NCBI GenBank assembly: GCA_963746465.1
Contig: CAVVAY010000005.1
Location: forward strand, 992,001 to 1,056,000
DNA length: 64,000 bases
Source: CAVVAY01 sp963746465
GTDB taxonomy: Bacteria > Actinomycetota > Actinomycetes > JACCUZ01
Direction: 5' to 3'
Part shown: positions 38,365 to 46,571 of the stretch, piece by piece
Layout of the letters: every line of letters starts with the position of its first letter
How positions within the stretch are numbered: position 1 is the stretch's first letter
Program-made: the position numbers and the translations under genes
The notes under the pieces: model-generated
Seen by the model: the letters and a program-made list of their open reading frames with translations, nothing else
Told to the model about the DNA's origin: nothing
The model's database searches: none

Positions 38365-39074
38365 GCCTGTTCAGCGACCTCTACGAGGCGCATCTCACCA
38401 TCAGCGGCCACGACATCACCTGGCGCGAGATCGTCGGCAACGCGTTCGGTCTCGCCTCGGCCGTCGGCGGGATGCGGCGCAAGGTCTGGGCGTGGCCGAT
38501 GGGAATCGTCGGCAACGTCCTGCTCTTCACCGTGTTCCTGTTCACCGCCACCGAAGGCGACCACGGCGGGAGCCCCCTCTACGGACAGGCCGGCCGGCAG
38601 GTCTTCTTCGTGGTGGTGTCCTTCTACGGCTGGGCCCGGTGGCGGCAGAACCAGCGCCGCGGCACGGGCGCGCCGGCCGTCGTGCCGCGCTGGGCGACCG
38701 GCCGGGAGCGAGCCACTTACCTCCTGGCAGCGGCCGCCGGCGTCGCTGCCTGCTATGTCGCGTTCCGCCAGATCGGTGCCGGCTTCCCGGCAGAGTGGTG
38801 GTTCTACCTCGCGGACTCATGGATCTTCGTCGGTTCGATGGTCGCCACCTACGCGATGGCCCGGGGATGGGTCGACTTCTGGCTGTGCTGGATCGCGGTC
38901 GACCTGGTGGGCGTGCCTCTGCTGCTGCACTCGCACTTCTACCCTTCCGCCGTGCTCTACGGCGTCTACGGCCTGTTCGTGATCTGGGGCTTCGTCACCT
39001 GGCTGCGGATCGCCCGGACAGAGGTGGAGCCGGTCGGCGGCGCAGCGCCGCGACCGGACGAGGTGCCGGCATGA
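38361..39074 (+). CDS. PnuC/PnuX family transporter, probably riboflavin uptake (RibM)
   Basis: 237-aa membrane protein with about six to seven helices and the aromatic-rich PnuC pattern (WAWPMGIVGNVLLFTVFLF, FYGWARWRQN, WWFYLADSWIFVGSMVATYAMA, WCWIAVD-type FWLCWIAVDLVG). PnuC proteins are energy-independent facilitators for vitamins that are trapped by phosphorylation; the RibM/PnuX branch takes up riboflavin and is typically under an FMN riboswitch, as here. That context, more than sequence, supports riboflavin over nicotinamide riboside. The start is fixed by the ATGA overlap. Confidence 0.87.
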   Translation: MSLFSDLYEAHLTISGHDITWREIVGNAFGLASAVGGMRRKVWAWPMGIVGNVLLFTVFLFTATEGDHGGSPLYGQAGRQVFFVVVSFYGWARWRQNQRRGTGAPAVVPRWATGRERATYLLAAAAGVAACYVAFRQIGAGFPAEWWFYLADSWIFVGSMVATYAMARGWVDFWLCWIAVDLVGVPLLLHSHFYPSAVLYGVYGLFVIWGFVTWLRIARTEVEPVGGAAPRPDEVPA

Positions 39075-39301
39075 GCATCCCGCCTCAGCACGGGCCCGTA
39101 GGTTTCGGCATGTCCCGGGACGCCGGCGACGACGTGCCGACGTGGCCGGACCGCCGGGTCCACCTGGCGATCAACCTCGGCTCTCCCGAGGAGGTCGACG
39201 GATACACCTCGATCGTCGCGGATCCCGACGGGCACGCCTGGGAGCTCGCGCTCAACCCGGGGTGGCCGCTGGACGCGGACGGTCTGACGCAGCTGCACTG
39301 A
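39071..39301 (+). pseudogene. VOC/glyoxalase-family gene with internal deletion
   Basis: 76 codons. The reading VHLAINLGSPEEVDG is the middle of a VOC (glyoxalase/bleomycin-resistance) protein, and YTSIVADPDGHAWELALNPG followed by PLDADG is its C-terminal end; the 30-40 residues that normally lie between (including the WGG segment) and the first half of the protein are missing, so metal ligands cannot be complete. The start ATG overlaps the transporter stop. A translated fragment is possible, but it is best read as a remnant, possibly from the same event that removed the rib genes. Confidence 0.6.
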
Positions 39302-39321
39302 CCTCTGGGAGCATTGCCGGT

Positions 39322-39585
39322 GTGAAGACCTTCGACGAGCTGTTCGCCGAGCTGAGCCGGAAGGCTGCCGACCGCCCCGCCGGCTCCGGCACCGTGGCCG
39401 CGCTGGACGCCGGCGTGCACGCGATCGGCAAGAAGGTCGTCGAGGAGGCCGCCGAGGTGTGGATGGCGGCCGAGCACGAGAGCCCGGACCGTGCCGCCGA
39501 GGAGATCTCCCAGCTGCTGTACCACCTGCAGGTGCTGATGCTCGCGCGTGGCCTGACGCTGGACGACGTCTACGCTCGACTCTGA
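39322..39585 (+). CDS. hisE: Phosphoribosyl-ATP pyrophosphatase
   Basis: 87 aa, normal for the stand-alone enzyme. Second step of histidine synthesis. FDELFAELSRKAADRP, KKVVEEAAEVWMAAE (metal-binding Glu cluster of the MazG-like fold) and AEEISQLLYHLQVLM are diagnostic. GTG 39322 has TGGGAG upstream. Paired with hisG as in most actinobacteria, where the pair often follows ribH. Confidence 0.95.
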   Translation: MKTFDELFAELSRKAADRPAGSGTVAALDAGVHAIGKKVVEEAAEVWMAAEHESPDRAAEEISQLLYHLQVLMLARGLTLDDVYARL

Positions 39586-39620
39586 TCCGCGATCACCGTG
39601 ACCTGAGGAGCCTGCCCGCC

Positions 39621-40466
39621 GTGCTGCGTGTCGCCGTGCCCAACAAGGGCTCTCTCGCCGAGCCGGCCGCCGAGATGCTGCGCGAGTCCGGCTACCGGCA
39701 GCGGTCCGACCCGCGGGAGCTGGCGCTGCTCGACGCGGCCAACGACACCGAGTTCTTCTTCCTCCGGCCGCGGGACATCGCCACCTACGTCGGCTCCGGC
39801 GAGCTCGACGTCGGCATCACCGGCCGGGACCTGCTGCTCGACAGCGGCGCTCCGGCCGAGGAGATCCTGCAGCTCGGGTTCGCCGAGTCGACCTTCCGTT
39901 TCGCCGCCAAGCCCGGTACGGCGAGGACGGTCGCCGACTTCGCCGGCAAGCGCGTGGCGACGTCGTACGGCGGCCTGCTGGCGAAGTACTTCGCCGACCG
40001 CGGTGTCGACGCCGAGGTGGTGCGCCTCGACGGTGCTGTCGAGACCGCTGTCCGGCTCGGCGTCGCCGACGTGATCGCCGACGTGGTCTCCACCGGGACG
40101 ACGCTGCGACAGGCCGGCCTCGAGGTCGTGGGAGAGCCGATCCTGGAGTCCGAGGCCGTCCTGGTGCGGCGGACGGGCGCACCGGACTCACCGGCGGTCG
40201 CCCAGCTCGCCCGGCGGATGCAGGGCGTCATCATCGCCCGGCGGTACGTGCTGATGGACTACGACATCCGGGCGGAGCTGGTCGACCAGGCGGTGCAGCT
40301 GACCCCGGGCATCGAGTCGCCGACTGTGTCGCCGCTGCACGACAAGGGCTGGGTGGCCGTGCGCGCGATGGTGCCGCGCTCCGAGACGAACAAGATCATG
40401 GACGAGCTGTGGGAGATCGGCGGGCGGGGCATCCTCGTCACCGACATCCACGCCTGCCGGTTGTGA
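39621..40466 (+). CDS. hisG: ATP phosphoribosyltransferase (long form)
   Basis: 281 aa. First, committed step of histidine synthesis. RVAVPNKGSLAEPAAEMLRE, DVGITGRDLLLDSG, DVIADVVSTGTTLRQAGLE are family motifs. The C-terminal ACT-like regulatory domain (KGWVAVRAMVPRSETNKIMDEL) binds histidine, so HisZ is not needed. TGAGGAG lies ten bases before GTG 39621. Overlaps the next gene. Confidence 0.97.
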   Translation: MLRVAVPNKGSLAEPAAEMLRESGYRQRSDPRELALLDAANDTEFFFLRPRDIATYVGSGELDVGITGRDLLLDSGAPAEEILQLGFAESTFRFAAKPGTARTVADFAGKRVATSYGGLLAKYFADRGVDAEVVRLDGAVETAVRLGVADVIADVVSTGTTLRQAGLEVVGEPILESEAVLVRRTGAPDSPAVAQLARRMQGVIIARRYVLMDYDIRAELVDQAVQLTPGIESPTVSPLHDKGWVAVRAMVPRSETNKIMDELWEIGGRGILVTDIHACRL

Positions 40467-40924
40467 ACGAGCCCGCTGTCCAAGGCCGAACGGTGTTCCG
40501 GCCGCGCCGGGCACGGCTCGTGGTCTATGTGTGTGCCGCCGCGGTGCTCGTCACGATGATCGGGCTCGCCGTGGTGCTGCCGTCCGGCGGTCCGCACGGC
40601 TGGGGGGTCGCCTCGCGCCTCGGTGTGGTGGGCTTCGGCGTCCTCGCCGTGTGGGTGCTGCACCGGCTGGCCTCGGTGCGGGTGGTCGCGTCGGCGGACG
40701 GCGTCCTCGTCGTCAACGTCGTCGGGCGGCGGCGGCTGGAGTGGGCCGAGATCGTCGGCGTACGACTGCTGCGGGACGACGCCTGGATGATGCTCGACCT
40801 GGCCGACGGGCAGGCCCTCGCCGCGATGGGCGTGCAGAAGTCGGAGGGTCCGCGCGCGCAGGAGCAGGCCCAGGCGTTCGCCCGCCTCGTCCAGGAGCAC
40901 ACCCGGGTCCCGGGGCACGAGTAG
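40463..40924 (+). CDS. PH-domain membrane protein (bPH type)
   Basis: 153 aa. Two adjacent membrane helices (VVYVCAAAVLVTMIGLAVVL and VGFGVLAVWVLHRL) are followed by a bacterial pleckstrin-homology-like strand pattern (VRVVASADGVLVVNVVGRRRLEWAEIVGVRL). Found after hisG in many actinobacteria; function unknown. GTG 40463 overlaps the hisG stop; the longer frame is a shadow. Confidence 0.8.
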   Translation: MNEPAVQGRTVFRPRRARLVVYVCAAAVLVTMIGLAVVLPSGGPHGWGVASRLGVVGFGVLAVWVLHRLASVRVVASADGVLVVNVVGRRRLEWAEIVGVRLLRDDAWMMLDLADGQALAAMGVQKSEGPRAQEQAQAFARLVQEHTRVPGHE

Positions 40925-40993
40925 CCGGGGGAGGAGCAGGTGCGCCGCTGCGCTAGGGTTGGGGCCGCCTCAAGCGCCAGCTGCTCGAGGTTC

Positions 40994-41067
<74 letters not shown>

Positions 41068-41084
41068 CCGGAAACAAGCAGGTC

Positions 41085-41115
41085 AGGGGCCGTTCCCGCA
41101 CCGGGGACGGCCTCT
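41085..41115 (+). terminator. Probable terminator of tRNA-Pro
   Basis: Stem of about 12 bp with one bulged T (AGGGGCCGT-CCC with GGGACGGCCTCT) and 6-base loop, 18 bases after the tRNA. Confidence 0.6.
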
Positions 41116-41210
41116 GGCACGTCCACAGAGATTTCCTTCACCTCTTCCGCACACGACTTCGACAACTCCGGCACCTGAGTCCGGCATCGTGGTCGCAACG
41201 CCGTGGAGGC

Positions 41211-41236
41211 GGAACCATCGAACGATCTCCGATGTC
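41211..41236 (+). promoter_or_regulatory. ECF-type promoter upstream of the sigma-factor gene
   Basis: GGAACC (41211-41216), 17-base spacer, GTC (41234-41236), the GGAAC...GTC pattern of ECF sigma factors, suggesting autoregulation. The 302-base stretch 41068-41369 otherwise holds only the tRNA terminator. Confidence 0.4.
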
Positions 41237-41369
41237 ACATGTGTGGGCCCGGCGGTGCTGTAGAGACATGGACCTGGTTCGGCACGGACGAGCGGCACCT
41301 GCTGCGGTCCTCGTAGGCCCCGGAGCCGTCGTCGGTGCCACGGTGGGTCGGGACGAGAGGAAGAGACGC

Positions 41370-41895
41370 GTGGGGGTGTCAGGTCCGGTTCGAGGCGACG
41401 TGCGTACCGACCTGGACGAGATCTTCCGCCGGCACTACCTCCGGGTCGTCGCCGTGGCCGCCCGCGTGCTGGGCGCGCGGGACCAGGCGGAGGACGTCGC
41501 CCAGGAGGTGTTCCTCTCGTTCAGCCGCGCATCGGTACCGGCGGCAGAGGCCAGCGGCTGGCTGTGCCGTCGCCGCTGCCCACACCGCCCTGAACCAGCT
41601 CCGCTCGGGCCGCCGGCGCGCCGCGCGGGAGGAGACGGTGGCTGCCACGGCCGACGTCGTCGTCTCCGACGTGGCCGACGCGGTGGTGACGCTCGAGGAG
41701 CGCAGCCGCGTCCGGGCGGCGCTGGCCAAGCTGCCCCGCAAGCAGGCCATGGCCCTGGTGCTGCGGCACAGTGGCCTGAGCTACGCCGAGGTGGCCGCGG
41801 CACTGGACCTGTCCCCCGGAAGCGTCGGCACCAGCGTGCGGCGCGCCGAATCCGCTCTGCGCAAGGAGCTGAACCGTCATGCGTCATCCGACTGA
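41370..41895 (+). pseudogene. ECF RNA polymerase sigma factor, +1 frameshift as read
   Basis: About 174 aa if repaired. Region 2 DLDEIFRRHYLRVVAVAARVLGARDQAEDVAQEVFLSF and region 4 RAALAKLPRKQAMALVLRH then LSYAEVAAALDLSPGSVGTSVRRAE are both clear but lie in different frames; one extra base near 41568-41571 (TGC-CGT-C-GCC) joins GWLCR to AAAHTALNQLR. GTG 41370 has GAGAGGAAG upstream. Its end overlaps the anti-sigma gene by 17 bases. The type suits a cell-envelope or stress sigma factor; the target is unknown beyond its own possible promoter at 41211. Confidence 0.78.
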
Positions 41896-42965
41896 AGGCG
41901 TGCTGCGCCGGCTGCTCGACGAGCCCGCCGGGGTGGCCGACTCCGACCGCCGGCACGTCGGCGACTGCCCGCAGTGCCTCGACGAGCTGGCCGGGATCCG
42001 CGAGGACGCCGCCCTGGTCGGCGCAGCGTTGCGGACCGAAGGCGTTGACGGCGTCGACCTCACCGCGGCCTGGCGGCGGCTGGCCACGGCTGCACCCGCG
42101 ACGGGACCGCAGCCGGGGACACAGCCGCGCGCCGGTCGATCCCGCACAGTCCTGCACCGCCCGGTCGTCGCCGTGCTCGCCGTCACCGCCGTCCTGGCCG
42201 GCGCCGGCACCGCAGCGGCCAACGACTGGCTGCCGATCTTCCGGACCGAGCAGGTCGCCCCGGTCAGCATCAGCCCCAACGACCTGATCGCCCTGCCCGA
42301 CCTGAGCGCGTACGGCAACCTGCAGGTGGCCGGAGACCCGAACCTGCACGAGGTCCCTGATGCGGCGAGTGCGGCAGCGGAGACCGGTCTCGACGTCCCG
42401 GAGGTCGGCGACCTGCCGCGCGGCGTCCACGGGGAGCCGGCGTACCAGGTAGGGGGAACGCTGAGCGCCACCTTCACCTTCTCGGCCGAGCGCGCCGCCC
42501 GGGCCGCCGCCGAGGCAGGAGAGACGCTGCCGCCGCCACCGCAGGGGCTGGACGGCAGCTCGGTCCGGCTGGACGCCGGCCCCGGGCGTGGCCCAGGTGT
42601 GGTCGTCGTCAGCCGGTGCGCCGGCCCTGCTCGTCGGCCGTGCCGAGGCGCCGAAGGCGTTCTCTCCTCCGGCGTCCCCTTCGAGACCGTGCGCGACTAC
42701 CTGCTGTCGCTGCCCGGCCTGCCCGACGACGTCGCCGCCCAGCTGCGCGGCTTCACAGCGGACGGTGCCACCTTGCCGTTGCCGGTCCCCGAGGACGAGG
42801 TGAAGACGTCGTCGGCGCGGGTGGACGGCGTCCCGGCCACCGTGCTCGAGACCCGTGACCGGAGCCTGGCAGCGGTCGTGTGGGTGGACGACGGTGAGAT
42901 GACCGTCGTGGCGTGGTTCGCTGGACGTCGACGAGGTGCTGTCGGTCGCCAGGGAGCTGCGATGA
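41879..42965 (+). pseudogene. Membrane anti-sigma factor, several frameshifts as read
   Basis: About 360 aa if repaired. The cytoplasmic N-terminus has the HxxxCxxC zinc anti-sigma motif (DRRHVGDCPQCLDELAG, residues about 22-38), then one membrane helix (VVAVLAVTAVLAGAGTAAAN) and an extracytoplasmic domain. Frame changes: an extra base near 42581 (GGCCCCGGG), a change back near 42660 (two extra or one missing base), an extra base near 42915, after which SLDVDEVLSVARELR reaches TGA 42963-42965. The N-terminal sigma-binding part is intact. The tail has SSGVPFETVRDYLLSLPGL, found in actinobacterial anti-sigma/lipoprotein-like proteins. Confidence 0.72.
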
Positions 42966-43970
42966 GTGTGGCGGAGAAGCCCACCTCCGTCGGGGACGAC
43001 GCTCGTCGCGCTGCGGCCCAGCTCGTCGCGCGGCTGCCGTCGGCCCCGGCCGTCTGGTGCTCCGGCCTGCGCAAGTTCGTACGGCCGCCAGCTGGCGGTC
43101 GAGGACGTGTCCTTCGAGGTGGGCCGCGGGGAGATCCTCGGGCTGCTCGGTCCCAACGGGGCCGGCAAGACCTCGGTGATCAAGATGCTCCTCGGCCTGG
43201 TCCACCCGGACGGGGGCGAGGTGATGCTGCTCGGCCAACCCGGAGCCGACCCGGCCGCGCGGGCCCGTGTCGGCTACCTGCCCGAGCTCTTCCGCTACCA
43301 GCCGTGGCTGAGTCCGATGGAGGTGCTCGCGCTCCATGTCCGGCTGTCGGGCATCGGCGTGACGGCGAACGAGCAGAGAGACGCCTTGACGCTCGTCGGC
43401 CTGGCCGACCGCGCAGAGGATCGTCTGGGCGGATTCTCGAAGGGGATGCAGCAGCGCCTCGGGCTGGCGGTCGCCCTGGTCGCCGGCCCGGAGCTGGTCG
43501 TCCTGGACGAGCCGACCAGCGCGCTGGACCCGCTCGGGCGCGCGGACGTGCGCGACATCGTGCTGGAGCTGAAGGGCCGGGGTGTCGCGGTCCTGCTGAA
43601 CTCTCACCTGATCGGTGAGGTGGAGCGGGTGTGCGACCGGGTGGTCATCCTCGACCGGGGCCGGGTCGCCGTATCGGGCACCCTCGCCGAGCTGCTCGGT
43701 CAGCGCGAGCTCCACCTGCAGCTGAGCGGCCTGACCGCGGACGCAGAGGCGCGGCTGGCCGCAACCGGGAAGGTCCAGCGGGAGGGCGACTGGTTCACCC
43801 TGGCGCTGCCGGCCGACGACGACGGCACGGCCGTGCCCGACCTGGTGCGAGACCTGGCCGCCCTCGGGGTGCGGGTGCACGCCGTCGAGCCCGCGCGGAT
43901 CACCTTGGAGGAGAGGCTGCTCGGCATCCTGCGCGACGGCGCCGCCGCCCGATCGGAGGAAGCGCGATGA
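42962..43970 (+). pseudogene. ABC transporter ATP-binding protein, +1 frameshift near N-terminus
   Basis: About 335 aa if repaired. ATG 42962 overlaps the anti-sigma stop; an extra T near 43076 separates AVWCSGLRK from SYGRQLAVEDVSFEV. All catalytic motifs lie after the shift in one frame: Walker A GPNGAGKTS, Q-loop LPELFRYQ, signature FSKGMQQRLGLA, Walker B VVLDEPTSALDP, switch His in NSHLIGEVE. The C-terminal about 80 residues form the small beta domain of CcmA/DrrA-type exporters. Its partner permease overlaps by ATGA. Confidence 0.83.
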
Positions 43971-44828
43971 CCACCACCCGGACGGTGCTGACCATCGCCG
44001 CGCTGACCCTGCGCGAGGCGTCCCGCCGACGCGTGCTGCTGGCCCTGACCGCTCTCACGGTGGTTCTGGTCGCTCTGAGCGGCTGGGGATTCTCGCGCGT
44101 GGCGGCGGAGTACGACGGCAACGCGCTGACCAGCGGCGAGGCCCGGCTGACCGCCTCGATCCTGCTGAACCTGGTGATGTTCGGCTTCAGCCTGATCGCG
44201 GCGCTGGGCACCGCGTTCCTCGCCGGCCCGACGCTGGCGGGCGAGACGGAGTCGGGCATCGCGCTGGCCGTGCTGGCCCGACCGATCCGCCGCTCCGCCT
44301 TCCTGCTGGGCAAGTGGCTGGGGCTGGTGGTCGTTCGGCAGCGGCTTCGTCGTCCTCGCCGGGCTGGCGCAGTGCCTCGTCGTCCGGGCGACGGTGGACT
44401 ACTGGCCCCCCGACGCGGCGACCGCCCTCGCGCTGCTCGCGGCCCAGACGATCGTGCTGCTCACGCTCGCCCTGCTGCTGTCGACAGCCATCTCGCCGAT
44501 GGCGTCGGGGGTGGTCGCGGTCGGCCTCTTCTGCACGACCTGGGTGGCGGGCGTGGTCGGCGGCATCGGGAACTCGCTCGGCAACGATGCCGTCGCACGG
44601 GTGGGCACGGTGTCGCGTGTCCTGCTCCCCACCGACGGCCTGTGGCAGGGGGCGATGCACGGGTTCCAGGACCCGTCGGTGTTCGCCACGTTCGGTGGTC
44701 GCGACGTCGAGGCCTTCCCGTTCCTGAGCTCGGCGCCGCTGGCCGCCGGCTACCTCGCGTGGGCCGCGGTCTGGGTGCTGATGGTCTGGGGGCTCGCGGC
44801 GAAGTCCTTCCTCCGCAAGGACCTCTGA
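43967..44828 (+). pseudogene. ABC-2 type permease, +1 frameshift as read
   Basis: About 286 aa if repaired. Starts MTTTRTVLTIAALTLREASRR with a helix near residue 20 and continues in one frame to LLGKWLGLVVV; an extra base near 44334 (GTC-GTT-CGGC) then joins GSGFVVLAGLAQCLVVRATVDYW and the C-terminal helices (AAQTIVLLTLALLLSTAI, FCTTWVAGVVGGIG, YLAWAAVWVLMVWG). About six membrane segments in all, the NatB-type exporter arrangement. With the ATPase it forms an exporter of unknown substrate probably controlled by the ECF pair. Confidence 0.78.
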
Positions 44829-44892
44829 CCACGTCGACCCGCGGCTGGGCCGGATCGTCCTGTTGCGGACGCGGAACGTCCGGATCTCCCCT

Positions 44893-44898
44893 TAGGGT
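44893..44898 (+). promoter_or_regulatory. Possible -10 box upstream of the hydrolase gene
   Basis: TAGGGT about 70 bases before ATG 44970, in the 141-base gap after the permease. Confidence 0.3.
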
Positions 44899-44969
44899 CG
44901 GCCGCGGCAGGCGAGCCGGGACCCTCTCGGTGACCACGACTGCCGTCCACGAGGAACGGGAGCGCCGAG

Positions 44970-45561
44970 ATGGCCGAGGTCGTACTGATCCACCACGTGC
45001 AGGGACTCACCGACTGGGGTGCTCGAGTTCGCAGAGCAGCTGCGGGCCGGCGGGCACACCGTGCACACGCCCGACCTGTTCGACGGTGAGCGACCCGCGA
45101 CGGTCGACGACGGTCTCGCGCACGTGAAGAGCCTGGGCGACGAGCTGCTGCAGGAGCGCGCCGACCGTGCGCTGGCCGAGCTGCCGGAGAGCCTGGTGTA
45201 CGCCGGCTTCTCCTGGGGCGAGGCCATCGCCCAGCAGTTCGCCCAGACCCGGTCCGGCGCGCTCGGCGCACTGCTCTACGAGGCCTGTCTGCCGATCACC
45301 GGCGAGTGGGCCGTGGGGCCGTGGCCCCAGGGTGTCCCGGTGCAGATCCACGGCATGGAACGCGACCCGTTCTTCGGTCTGGAGGGCGACATCGACGCGG
45401 CCCGCGCGATCGTCGAGACGCTCGGGTCCGAGCGGGCCGAGCTGTTCGTCTACCCGGGCGACCGCCACCTGTTCACCGACAGCTCGCTGCCGTCGTACGA
45501 CGCGGACGCGACCGCGCTGGTGGTGCAACGCTCGCGGGAGTTCCTCGACCGGCTGGGGTGA
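44970..45561 (+). pseudogene. Dienelactone-hydrolase-family alpha/beta hydrolase, +1 frameshift as read
   Basis: About 196 aa if repaired. MAEVVLIHHVQGLTD is in one frame; an extra T near 45014 (GAC-T-GGG) leads to GVLEFAEQLRAGGHTVHTPDLFDG and the rest. Nucleophile elbow GFSWGEAIAQQF (Ser), acid region near GLEGDID and His in GDRHLFTD complete a triad. The family N-terminus LLxHxxxGLTxGVxxFA confirms the join. Substrate unknown. A start at 45019 would lack the first strand. Confidence 0.78.
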
Positions 45562-45578
45562 CCGGGGCATCAGCTGCT

Positions 45579-45608
45579 TTGACAAGGTATGTGATCGAGT
45601 CATATAAA
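45579..45608 (+). promoter_or_regulatory. Near-consensus leaderless promoter with internal inverted repeat
   Basis: TTGACA (45579-45584), 18-base spacer, TATAAA (45603-45608), only six bases before ATG 45615. An inverted repeat TATGTGA-TCGAG-TCATATA (45588-45606, six of seven pairs) fills the spacer and -10, as an operator would. The AT-rich patch is striking in this genome. Confidence 0.65.
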
Positions 45609-45614
45609 GGACAT

Positions 45615-46010
45615 ATGACGACAGCGAATGCAACCTTCCAGGTCCAGGGCTGGGACGAGCAGCCGTACGCCGAGCGCCAGAACGGGGGCAAGCTCACCGA
45701 GGCGAAGGTCCAGCAGGAGGTCACCGGCGACATCGAGGGCTCCTCGGACGTCCGCTGGCTGATGGCGTACTCCGCAGCGGACCGGGCCGAGTTCGTCGGC
45801 ATCCAGGTGGTGTCCGGGACCCTCGCGGGCCGCGAGGGGTCGTTCGTGCTCCGCAGCGCCGGCACCTTCGACGGGAGCGAGGCGGTCGGCGAGCTGACAG
45901 TGGTCGACGGCTCCGGCGACGGTGACCTCGCGGGCATCAGCGGCTCGGGAACGTTCACCGCGCCGATGGGGGACACCGCGACGCTGTCGCTCCAGTACGA
46001 GCTCGGTTAG
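45615..46010 (+). CDS. DUF3224 family protein
   Basis: 131 aa, cytoplasmic, no signal peptide. ATFQVQGWDEQPYAERQNGGKLTEAKVQQEVTGDIEG matches the DUF3224 barrel, a calycin-like fold of unknown function. AAAGG lies four bases before ATG 45615 but overlaps the -10, so it can serve only if transcription starts upstream. Followed 15 bases later by a MarR regulator, which often controls such stress-type genes. Confidence 0.88.
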   Translation: MTTANATFQVQGWDEQPYAERQNGGKLTEAKVQQEVTGDIEGSSDVRWLMAYSAADRAEFVGIQVVSGTLAGREGSFVLRSAGTFDGSEAVGELTVVDGSGDGDLAGISGSGTFTAPMGDTATLSLQYELG

Positions 46011-46025
46011 CGCGCCGGCACCTCG

Positions 46026-46571
46026 ATGCCGACGGTTCACGACCGGCACGACCCCGGTCGGGCAGCAAACGTGGTCGGTGCACTGGCCCTGGTCCTCACC
46101 GACCGGATGACCGATGCGGTCGAGGGCGCGGCCGACCAGGCGGCCACCGGCGCGGTCGCGCTCTCGGCGCTGCACCACTTCCTCCGCGAGCCGACCATCG
46201 ACGTGCTGCGCCAGGTGCTCGGCCTGACCCACTCCGGCACCGTCCGGCTCGTCGACCGGCTCCAGGACGCCGGGCTGGTCCGGCGCGGACCCGGCCAGGA
46301 CGGCCGTACCACGACCCTCCGGCTGACCCCCGCCGGACGCCGGGCGGCGGTCCGGGTGACCGGCTCACGCGGAGGCCTGCTGCACGAGGCACTGAAGAGC
46401 CTGACGCCGGCCGAGCAGGAGCAGCTGGCCGACCTGGCCGGCCGGGTCCTGGTCGGCCTCCGCCGGGGGGGCGGAGCCACCCGGTGGACCTGCCGGCTCT
46501 GCGACACCACGGCCTGCGGCCGGTCGGACGGCCGCTGCCCGGTCGCCGGACCTGACCCGCCGTCGTTCTAG
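46026..46571 (+). CDS. MarR family regulator with C-terminal cysteine cluster
   Basis: 181 aa. Winged helix-turn-helix: EPTIDVLRQVLGLTHSGTVRLVDRLQDAGLVRR (recognition helix) and the wing GPGQDGRTTTLRLTPAG. Residues about 155-171 carry CRLCDTTACGRSDGRC, four cysteines in a C-x2-C-x4-C-x6-C pattern that could bind zinc or sense thiol stress. It likely represses the DUF3224 promoter, whose spacer contains an inverted repeat; this is inference from position. Stop shares CTAG (46568-46571) with nhaA on the opposite strand. Confidence 0.86.
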   Translation: MPTVHDRHDPGRAANVVGALALVLTDRMTDAVEGAADQAATGAVALSALHHFLREPTIDVLRQVLGLTHSGTVRLVDRLQDAGLVRRGPGQDGRTTTLRLTPAGRRAAVRVTGSRGGLLHEALKSLTPAEQEQLADLAGRVLVGLRRGGGATRWTCRLCDTTACGRSDGRCPVAGPDPPSF

